In this document: positions 6,500 through 12,432 of the stretch, one piece after another
Layout of the letters: every line of letters begins with the position of its first letter
Numbering within the stretch: the stretch's first letter is position 1
NCBI GenBank assembly: GCA_038222915.1
Contig: JBBRHH010000103.1
Location: 1-13,395, forward strand
Direction of reading: 5' to 3'
Source: JBBRHH01 sp038222915
GTDB lineage: Bacteria > Planctomycetota > Phycisphaerae > Tepidisphaerales > Tepidisphaeraceae
DNA: 13,395 nucleotides
Program-made: the position numbers and the translations under genes
Notes under the pieces: generated by a model
Told to the model about the DNA's origin: nothing
The model's input: the letters and a program-made list of their open reading frames with translations, nothing else
Databases searched by the model: none

Positions 6500-6506
6500 C
6501 GCCCCC

Positions 6507-7424
6507 ATGGCCCGGCCTCGCAACGACCTCATCGACCGTCTCGTCTACGTCGCCCTGCGCCTGGTCTCTATGTTCATCTACTGCTTCCCCATCGAATGGA
6601 ACCTCCGCCTCGCCCGCGTCCTGGGCAACGCCATCTGGATCATCAGCAAAAAACATCGCGATCGCGCCCTCGACAACTTGCGCCATGGCTTCCCCGAAAA
6701 GGACGCCGCCTGGCTCTACGAGACCGGCCGCGAAAGCATGCGCCAGTTCGTGATGCTCATGGTCGAACTCCTCTTCACCCCGCGCCTCGTCAACGTCACC
6801 ACCCGCGCCCGTTACATCGAACTCCACAACACCGCCAAAGCCACCGAACTCATTCTCCGCCGCAAAGGCGTCATCATGATCACCGGCCACTTCGGCAACT
6901 GGGAAATCGTCGGGTACTCCGTCGCCGCCATGGGCATCAAGGTCCATGCCGTCGCCCGCCCACTCGACAACCCCTACGCCAACCAATGGCTCCTCGGCGT
7001 CCGTGAACTGCACGGCCTCAAAATGATCGACAAGAGCGGCGCAACCAGCGCCGTCACCGATGTCCTCGACAACGGCGGCACCATCGGATTCGTCGCCGAC
7101 CAGAACGCCGGCAGCAAAGGAATCTTCGTCGATTTCTTTGGCCGAAAGGCCAGCACGTTCAAATCAATCGGTTTACTGGCAATGCAATACGAAGTGCCCG
7201 TAGTCATCTTCTACGGCCAGCGGCTCAACCGTCCGTTTCGTTTCCGCATGGGCGTCCGCGACATTATCTACCCCGAAGAATGGCAGGCACAAAACGATAC
7301 CCTGCGCTACATCACCCAACGCTACACAAGCGCGCTCGAGGCAATCGTCAGGGAAGCGCCCGAGCAGTATTTCTGGGTCCACCGCCGCTGGAAAACGCGA
7401 CCAAAAGGCGAAGCTGTCGCCTGA
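6507..7424 (+). CDS. LpxL/HtrB-family lysophospholipid (lipid A-type) acyltransferase
   Basis: A 305-residue protein, the usual length for the family, which transfers an acyl chain to lipid A precursors or other lysolipids at the inner face of the cytoplasmic membrane. The H-x4-E catalytic motif is HFGNWE (His128, Glu133). Also present are DQNAG (Asp198, Gln199) followed by the F-G-R segment, and the C-terminal signature WVHRRWKTRP (Trp290 onward). The N-terminal hydrophobic stretch (VYVALRLVSMFIYCF) is the expected membrane anchor. The frame is open far upstream to 5622, but family similarity begins at MARPRNDLIDRL, and a -10-like TACAAT sits just before that ATG, so I place the start at 6507. 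Codons end mostly in C. The exact acceptor is not determinable; other lysophospholipids, including ornithine-lipid precursors, are possible. No operon partner and no terminator is seen downstream. Confidence 0.9.
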   Translation: MARPRNDLIDRLVYVALRLVSMFIYCFPIEWNLRLARVLGNAIWIISKKHRDRALDNLRHGFPEKDAAWLYETGRESMRQFVMLMVELLFTPRLVNVTTRARYIELHNTAKATELILRRKGVIMITGHFGNWEIVGYSVAAMGIKVHAVARPLDNPYANQWLLGVRELHGLKMIDKSGATSAVTDVLDNGGTIGFVADQNAGSKGIFVDFFGRKASTFKSIGLLAMQYEVPVVIFYGQRLNRPFRFRMGVRDIIYPEEWQAQNDTLRYITQRYTSALEAIVREAPEQYFWVHRRWKTRPKGEAVA

Positions 7425-7844
7425 TGTCATGCACCAATTCACGATAGCCGTGCAACATGTGCATATGCCTCTCCAAACATCGCCGATTTAGCGGACCTGA
7501 CCGCACGCCCATTCGTGGCACGCCAGTTGATGCTGCGCACATGAGCCGGACATTGCGTTGCAGCACCCCGACCAGCTGCTTCCTTCGTCCGGCTTTCATA
7601 TGCGCCGAAGCATGGCTTGATCGCGGTACCGATTTGCCGTTATTGGACACTGCTCAAATGTCACGGCTGCAAAGGCCTCACAGCTTCACCCGTTGCTATC
7701 CGCCAATGGCCCGCGAACCTTTTAGAGGCCCCCTTCGTTTTGACCGAGGCGAGTTCGTGGCGCATCCTGATTGGCCGAGCGAATGGGACCGGTTGAGCCA
7801 AGCCGCGCTTGTGTCGATAAAAGCACGGAAGGGAAGACTGCGAA
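7425..7844. other. 420-bp intergenic stretch without a recognised gene
   Basis: The stretch lies between the acyltransferase stop and the arginine dihydrolase start. Small frames exist on both strands, but none shows a domain or a ribosome binding site, and the longest + frame (from 7457) runs into the dihydrolase in another register. Codon-like structure such as fragments resembling GCGGACATTGCG might be remnants of a decayed gene; I cannot identify it. A possible promoter is listed separately. Confidence 0.5.
7793..7821 (+). promoter_or_regulatory. argZ: Possible promoter of the arginine dihydrolase gene
   Basis: TTGAGC (7793-7798), a 17-base spacer, GATAAA (7816-7821), about 23 bases before the ATG. 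A purine-rich GGAAGGGAAG (7827-7836) could act as a weak ribosome binding site. Each element is a partial match only. Confidence 0.3.
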
Positions 7845-8708
7845 ATGAATTCAGACATGCATATCCTGATGTGTGCGCCCGATTGCTACGACGTCAATTA
7901 CGTGATCAACCCATGGATGGAAGGAAACGTCCACAAGTCCTCCAAGGCCCGGGCTGCCGAGCAATGGTCGGCTCTTCGCGACATCCTCCAGGGATATGCA
8001 CACGTCGACCTGCTCCATCCCGAGCCGGGCCTGCCCGACCTGGTCTTCACCGCCAACGCCGGCCTGGTTCTCGGTAACGATGCCGTCATCAGCCGTTTCC
8101 TTCACCCCGAGCGTCAAGGCGAAGAGCCCCATTTTAAGAAATGGTTCCAGCACCGCGGCTTCGCGGTTCACGAACTCCCCCGCAACGTCCCCTTCGAAGG
8201 CGCCGGCGACGCGCTGCTCGATCGATCCGAGCCCTGGCTATGGGCAGGCCACGGCTTTCGCACTCATGTAAATGCACATCCATATCTCGCCAACTGGCTC
8301 GACGTGGAAGTCGTCTCGCTCCGGCTGATCGACAACAGGTTCTATCACCTCGATACCTGCTTCTGCCCGTTGAGCGACGGCTATCTGATGTATTGCCCCA
8401 CCGCCTTTGACGCGACCGCCAATCGTAGAATCGCAACCCGAATTCCGATGTCCAAGCGGATCATCGTAGAAGAGTCCGACGCCACCCGCTTCGCCTGTAA
8501 CGCGGTCAACATCGGCAAGACGGTTGTAATGAACAAGGCCAGCGCGAATCTGAAGCGGCAGCTTCACGGCGCTGGATTTGATGTCGTCGAAACAGACCTC
8601 GAAGAATTCATGAAAGCCGGCGGCGCAGCCAAGTGCCTGACACTTCGCACCAACGAACCGCCGGTCGGGCAATTAGTCGGAGCCGGAGCGCCAGAGCGAT
8701 GGGCATAA
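7845..8708 (+). CDS. argZ: Arginine dihydrolase (ArgZ/AgrE-type), stand-alone domain
   Basis: A 287-residue guanidine-modifying (amidinotransferase-fold) enzyme. It matches along its whole length the N-terminal domain I know from cyanobacterial ArgZ/AgrE: VNYVINPWMEGNVHKSS, DLVFTANAGL, RQGEEPHFKKWF, PFEGAGDALL, FYHLDTCFCPL, AGGAAKCLTLR. That enzyme hydrolyses arginine to ornithine, two ammonia and CO2, without releasing citrulline. The residues I recall as critical fall at the same numbers here: Asn71 (dihydrolase versus deiminase outcome), His168 and the nucleophile Cys264. The cyanobacterial protein continues with a LOR/SDH-type domain (proline formation in AgrE); here the protein stops after the catalytic domain plus a short tail, so ornithine would be the end product. 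An ATG at 7857 is an alternative start. Monocistronic; it converges on the lipoprotein gene with 46 bases between the stops and no terminator visible. Confidence 0.92.
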   Translation: MNSDMHILMCAPDCYDVNYVINPWMEGNVHKSSKARAAEQWSALRDILQGYAHVDLLHPEPGLPDLVFTANAGLVLGNDAVISRFLHPERQGEEPHFKKWFQHRGFAVHELPRNVPFEGAGDALLDRSEPWLWAGHGFRTHVNAHPYLANWLDVEVVSLRLIDNRFYHLDTCFCPLSDGYLMYCPTAFDATANRRIATRIPMSKRIIVEESDATRFACNAVNIGKTVVMNKASANLKRQLHGAGFDVVETDLEEFMKAGGAAKCLTLRTNEPPVGQLVGAGAPERWA

Positions 8709-8754
8709 CAATACTTGTGAGAGGGTCTTACTATGTCGATGCGACAGATGATGA

Positions 8755-11679
8755 TTAACGAACAACCAGCAATCCGGTAAACCCTTCGTCGCCGCCAAAG
8801 TCTATCGGGCCGGCCCAGCTGGCGCTCTCCCCGGTGGCATTGCGGTGTTGGGCGAAATTAAAGCGGAGCAAGGCCGGCCGCTGATTGGCATGCTTTTCGT
8901 CGGCGGGATCAGACATGGAGTCCCACGGGATCTTAACTTCGCCGCGCCAGATATTTTCCTTCTTCTGCTTGCCCGTGCGCGTGACCATTTCCTCATGCAG
9001 GGTAGCCGCGTAATTGACGGCCGGAACCGCAGCATTGGGGTTGGCGTTCTTGCGACGGTCGAGTTGCTTCGAGGCCTCCATCTGGCCGGCGGGGCGGCAG
9101 GTCATGTGAATGACCGGACCAGGGTCCCCATCGGCGTACACCGGTTGGATGAGCAGCTCGGTAAGGTCTTCGCCCCAGCCACGGCGCATCTCCTCGCGAA
9201 CGACATTGCCGCCGCCCACGGTTCGTGTCGCTTCGACGCCTTCAAGACGGAAGCCCACATAGAAGGCCGAGTTGGTCCAGCATGAGTACAACTGTGAGGA
9301 CGTTGAAGCGAACTGCAGTTCCTGTCTTTGAACCGCCGGCCGATTGAGCATCTGAATCATCTTGCCATCGCACAAGGCATCCGCCGCGGTCCACTCTTCC
9401 AGTGAGCCGTCCACCTTCGGCGCAACCACTTCACGCTTGTCACACGGTGCGACAGGCAGCATCAGCCGCGTGAGCGTCGTTCGCCCGTCGTAGCCGTTGG
9501 TAAAGGTGATGTCGACGGGCTTGTCGCGCATAGTTTCGTTCAGACGGTTGAGCAGAATCTTCGCTTCCAGGTCAAAGCTGCGTACTGCGTAAGTCCGCAA
9601 TTCGGGAATGCTAACCGGCTCGGCCTTGGGAATTTGCCAGCCCTCCGGCACTCCGGTCCATTGCAGCGAGTTCTTGTTGGGGAGTTGATCGGTCGCGTTG
9701 TAGATGTCGACGGAAAGCCGGAGATCAACAACGTTCTGCCCCGGGCCTTTTGCCAGGCCGAATCCCCAGAGCGTCGATCGACCCAGAAGTGTCGGCTTGT
9801 CCTGGGATTTAATCCAATTGCTGAGCTCCATCAGCACAACCGGGTCCTCGGTCTTCTCAGCATTCGCGCCCGGCTCGCTCATCTGAATAAGTCTCGCAAG
9901 CAGCTTGATCGCCTCAGACCACCTCTGAGCGTCGCTGGTGCCGCACATGAGCGCGTAGGAAGGATCGGGGTCCTGGTTGGGCTGGATGTCGACAGGTTTA
10001 GTAAGAACATTCGCCATGACCAGTTCGTGGGTGAACTGGCGGCGTTCGCGCGCAATCCAGAGATATTCATAGTCCTGTTCAGCACGGCGCAGCCATTTAA
10101 GTTGAACCGTCGGGACAGGCGAGTTCACGCCAAACCAGGCGCCGGGATAGAACCAGACCATTTCGTCGGGATCGGCCGGCGAGGAAGGATCTGTATGCGT
10201 CGGCAGCGGCGAGTCCCAGTGAATCAGGCGGGCGCCGCGAAGAAAGGCAAGCCACGCCCAGAGACGGGATTCGCGTTCGTCAGCGCCAGCGCCCACATAC
10301 GGGATCAGGCCGGGCACATCGGTGCGAAGCCATGCAGGGCCCATCGGCGGAGCGCCCTGTGCCGGCGATTTGATCAGGCCCTGCGCCGCAGGCATGAGAC
10401 GTTCGAGGTCCCCGGCATCCACGCCCGCATTGTTGTTGGCACTGGCGATCTGCACCTGGTCGGCCTCCAGCGGCACACTCACGCGCAACTTCGGATGCGA
10501 TGCAAGAACCATCGCCGCGTCCTTCGACATCAACAGCGCTTCAACCGGTTTGACCGGCCCCTTCCCGGTCTTCTCAATGGCGGCGGCGGAACGCGACAGC
10601 CAGTTCATCTGGTTGAAACGAGCGGCCGTCGCAGTCCAGAAGGCTTTTTGCTGGGCAGGAGCGTATTTGTCGAGCAGGTGGTCTTTGGGGAGCGGCCAAA
10701 ATCCGAGCGCGACGTTGTCCGGAAATGCATCGCCGTTCAGCCAGGGGCTTACAAGAGCATCGTAGTCAGTCCAGTCAATCTGCGGCTTATTGCCGGGCCA
10801 TTTGACGGTGGGCTGTAGTCGTTCGAAGGTGGCAATCGCTCGATGGGCCTGGGCGAGCTTCACGATTTGGTCGAGGGTGCGGACTGTGTTGGAGTATTGC
10901 GGGTCGGCTCGGCTGATGAGGTTCGGAGTAACCGCCTCGAACTGCGCGGGGTAGAGGTCGCAGAGCGATTGCCACTTGACCCGCCCGACCATGGTAAGGT
11001 GACGTTCGTCGGGCAGAACAAAGTCATACACGGTCAGTTTCACTGGAAGCGTGGAGACGACTTGGCCGTCCTCCATCAGTTCGCACCTGGCCTCGTAGGA
11101 TCCCGGCTTGGCGGTGGGCGGGATGGCGACATCGACCCAGAGAAGGACAAACGCCGCGCCGCCGGCGCGGGATTGGGGATTGGTCGGATCGGCCGGGCTT
11201 CGCATCGCGTTGACCGGAAGCTCGCCCTTGTTGAGCGGCATCGGCAGCAGCGCGCGCGGAAGTTCATGAGTCGAGACGGGGAGGCCGGTATGTCGAACAA
11301 ACCCCGCGCGATTGTCATCAAAAGGCATCGGCAGAACCTGAAACGCGTTCATCACATCGGGTGCAAGCGATGCGTCAGTTGACCTGAGCGGCCCGATGCG
11401 AAAAGCGCCAGAACCCTTTTTGCTGTCCAGCGGAACTTTATTCACCTGAACCGCGAACTGGACGGTCTCATTGCGGGCGGCCCATAGCTCGACCGGGCCG
11501 TCGGTTGCGATCGCCTTGAGCGGATCATTAAAGTGAGCGGCCTGTAGTCGGCTGCCATCAAAATCGCTGGCAAACCCTTTCTTGATAAGCGATTCGCCGG
11601 GCTTGGGTGGGCAGCCCATGAGCAGCAGTGCGCTGCACACCAGGAGCGCGATCGCGGCCAGTCGGTAATTCTTGCGCAT
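8755..11679 (-). CDS. Lipoprotein with GH123/DUF4091-like region and CBM9-like C-terminal domain
   Basis: A 974-residue protein. The N-terminus is a lipoprotein signal peptide with lipobox LMGC (Cys23), so the mature protein is membrane-anchored and exported. Residues about 60-225 form a beta-rich region ending in KLTVYDFVLPDE, as in GH123-type proteins. A barrel-like region follows (about 225-470), then the DUF4091 signature about 470-545 (RGARLIHWDSPL, MVWFYPGAW, RRAEQDYEYLWI). After a linker and a beta domain (about 630-745), a CBM9-like carbohydrate-binding domain runs from VDGSLEEW (about 756) to the end. GH123 enzymes cleave N-acetylgalactosaminides and use an adjacent Asp-Glu pair. Where I would expect the pair (after MNWLSRS, residues 358-364) I see AAAIEKTGKG and no Asp-Glu, so catalysis is doubtful. 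Alternatively it may be a binding protein. It is transcribed alone from a start preceded by GAGGTGAT. Confidence 0.85.
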   Translation of the reverse strand: MRKNYRLAAIALLVCSALLLMGCPPKPGESLIKKGFASDFDGSRLQAAHFNDPLKAIATDGPVELWAARNETVQFAVQVNKVPLDSKKGSGAFRIGPLRSTDASLAPDVMNAFQVLPMPFDDNRAGFVRHTGLPVSTHELPRALLPMPLNKGELPVNAMRSPADPTNPQSRAGGAAFVLLWVDVAIPPTAKPGSYEARCELMEDGQVVSTLPVKLTVYDFVLPDERHLTMVGRVKWQSLCDLYPAQFEAVTPNLISRADPQYSNTVRTLDQIVKLAQAHRAIATFERLQPTVKWPGNKPQIDWTDYDALVSPWLNGDAFPDNVALGFWPLPKDHLLDKYAPAQQKAFWTATAARFNQMNWLSRSAAAIEKTGKGPVKPVEALLMSKDAAMVLASHPKLRVSVPLEADQVQIASANNNAGVDAGDLERLMPAAQGLIKSPAQGAPPMGPAWLRTDVPGLIPYVGAGADERESRLWAWLAFLRGARLIHWDSPLPTHTDPSSPADPDEMVWFYPGAWFGVNSPVPTVQLKWLRRAEQDYEYLWIARERRQFTHELVMANVLTKPVDIQPNQDPDPSYALMCGTSDAQRWSEAIKLLARLIQMSEPGANAEKTEDPVVLMELSNWIKSQDKPTLLGRSTLWGFGLAKGPGQNVVDLRLSVDIYNATDQLPNKNSLQWTGVPEGWQIPKAEPVSIPELRTYAVRSFDLEAKILLNRLNETMRDKPVDITFTNGYDGRTTLTRLMLPVAPCDKREVVAPKVDGSLEEWTAADALCDGKMIQMLNRPAVQRQELQFASTSSQLYSCWTNSAFYVGFRLEGVEATRTVGGGNVVREEMRRGWGEDLTELLIQPVYADGDPGPVIHMTCRPAGQMEASKQLDRRKNANPNAAVPAVNYAATLHEEMVTRTGKQKKENIWRGEVKIPWDSMSDPADEKHANQRPALLRFNFAQHRNATGESASWAGPIDFGGDEGFTGLLVVR

Positions 11680-11687
11680 ATCACCTC
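11680..11687 (-). promoter_or_regulatory. Ribosome binding site of the lipoprotein gene
   Basis: On the minus strand GAGGTGAT directly precedes the ATG; GAGG ends four bases before it, a rather short spacing. It supports the start at 11679, as does the signal peptide that follows at once. Confidence 0.6.
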
Positions 11688-11702
11688 AAGTGTCGGTCTC
11701 GC

Positions 11703-11728
11703 AAAGTTGCCCACCGTAAAGTTGCCCA
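11703..11728 (-). promoter_or_regulatory. Direct repeat upstream of the lipoprotein gene, candidate operator
   Basis: Plus-strand AAAGTTGCCCA occurs at 11703-11713 and 11718-11728, a 15-base period, 24 to 49 bases upstream of the minus-strand start. It could be a tandem regulator site or part of the 5' leader. The rest of the 291-base divergent region (to 11970) shows only the ribosome binding site and a weak promoter of the plus-strand gene. Confidence 0.4.
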
Positions 11729-11956
11729 GTGTCTGAGCAGCGAACGAACGGATGCCGCATTCTTCCTCGGCCCAGATCCGATGACCGCGCACCGAATCCA
11801 CACAAAAATTAATTCGCGCCGAAGTTAACCTGCACCGCGAAAAGCCCGATTTCAGCCGCAGGGGCGCGATAACTCGCGCATTTCAGGATTCGGCTGACCT
11901 GTTCAAATCAGTGGATTGCGCCGCGCGGCACAACCTTTGTTATGACAGATTTTCGT

Positions 11957-11962
11957 AAGGAG
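11957..11962 (+). promoter_or_regulatory. Ribosome binding site of the CBM48 gene
   Basis: AAGGAG, eight bases before the ATG at 11971. It is one of the few good Shine-Dalgarno sequences in the window. Upstream, TTGCGC (11916-11921) and TATGAC (11941-11946) are a poor promoter match with 19-base spacing. Confidence 0.65.
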
Positions 11963-11970
11963 TTCAAGCA

Positions 11971-12297
11971 ATGACCACGATACACATGGATGGTTTGGTC
12001 GAGTTCAGATTTTATCGTCCCAACGTCAAATCGGTCGAGGTTGCCGGTGAATTCAATGACTGGCAGGAAGGCGCAGATTCCATGAGCCATCAAGGCGATG
12101 GTTGGTGGGTTGCGAGCCTCAAACTGCCTGCTGGCGAATACCGATTCCGTTACGTCGCTGACGGCCGCTGGTTCACCGATTATGCCGCACACGGTGTCGA
12201 GCATGACAAGCAGTTCGGCTGGAACAGCGTCCTCCTGGTTCCCGGCGATGAACAATCACCCGAAGAAGAATCACTCGAAATGAAATACGCCGCTTAA
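11971..12297 (+). CDS. Single-domain CBM48/AMPK-type glycogen-binding protein
   Basis: A 108-residue protein consisting almost entirely of one immunoglobulin-like glycogen-recognition domain of the AMPK-beta/CBM48 family. The segments VEFRFYRPNVKSVEVAGEFN, then DW, GWWVASLKLPAGEYRFRYVAD, DG-W and WNSVLLVPG match the family order. The tryptophans of FNDW and GWWV and the WF near residue 67 are in the positions expected for sugar stacking. A short acidic tail (PEEESLE) ends it. There is no signal peptide, so it acts in the cytoplasm, most likely binding alpha-glucan (glycogen) or targeting a partner enzyme to it. No catalytic domain is attached and no glycogen enzyme is adjacent. It is a single-gene unit: a good ribosome binding site in front and a strong terminator behind. 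Confidence 0.88.
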   Translation: MTTIHMDGLVEFRFYRPNVKSVEVAGEFNDWQEGADSMSHQGDGWWVASLKLPAGEYRFRYVADGRWFTDYAAHGVEHDKQFGWNSVLLVPGDEQSPEEESLEMKYAA

Positions 12298-12329
12298 GGC
12301 GAATCACGATCCTCGTTTCCTCCTCCGCC

Positions 12330-12374
12330 AGGCCGCACGGACTCTACCCTCATCCGTGCGGCCTCTTTATTTTT
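12330..12374 (+). terminator. Intrinsic terminator after the CBM48 gene
   Basis: A perfect 12-bp stem: AGGCCGCACGGA (12330-12341) pairs with TCCGTGCGGCCT (12353-12364) around an 11-base loop. It is followed by TTTATTTTT (12366-12374). It lies 33 bases after the stop codon and separates this gene from moaA. Confidence 0.92.
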
Positions 12375-12416
12375 CCGATTTTCCAAATGCTCCTGCCATA
12401 GCAGGCGGCGAGATAC

Positions 12417-12422
12417 TACAAT
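12417..12422 (+). promoter_or_regulatory. moaA: Candidate -10 (TACAAT) of moaA
   Basis: TACAAT within CTACAATCGCC, the same 11-mer found before the acyltransferase gene. It ends ten bases before GTG 12433, consistent with a nearly leaderless transcript. No clear -35. Confidence 0.5.
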
Positions 12423-12432
12423 CGCCTATTCA

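Larger units (their letters stand above)
3970..6506. other. 2.5-kb gene-free repeat mosaic
   Basis: No convincing gene. The + strand is strongly C-rich and G-poor, so stop codons are rare and long spurious frames appear in several registers at once (for example three overlapping open frames across 4661-5057). The content is instead repetitive: three promoter/operator-like elements, two conserved leader-ATG modules, two 11-bp tandem arrays, a long imperfect direct repeat, a 7-bp tandem array, REP-like motifs and several copies of a TTGCGCGCA motif (about 4519, 4851, 5989, 6067, 6302). Roughly, the half from 4110 to 5040 and the half from 5555 to 6340 contain the same modules in different order. 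The stretches 3970-4110, 5100-5400 and 5440-5550 show nothing I recognise, apart from CCTCCCACCTCCCACC near 4010. This looks like an accumulation zone for degenerate repeats. Confidence 0.75.

Noticed and set aside
5622..6506. 295-codon N-terminal extension of the acyltransferase, in frame
   Set aside because: It is made of repeats with no protein family match. The acyltransferase of normal length begins at 6507, with a -10-like element just upstream.
6138..7013. 291-codon minus-strand frame rich in Asp/Glu/Val/Gly
   Set aside because: Antisense shadow of the acyltransferase gene and of the repeat block before it.
7457..8077. 206-codon plus-strand frame overlapping argZ
   Set aside because: It shares 230 bases with the clearly genuine dihydrolase in another register and shows no family features.
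8709..8754. Bidirectional terminator between the convergent genes
   Set aside because: No hairpin with a T-run is visible in the 46 bases.
9634..10818. 394-codon plus-strand frame opposite the lipoprotein gene
   Set aside because: His/Arg-rich shadow; the minus-strand lipoprotein has a signal peptide, lipobox and family signatures.
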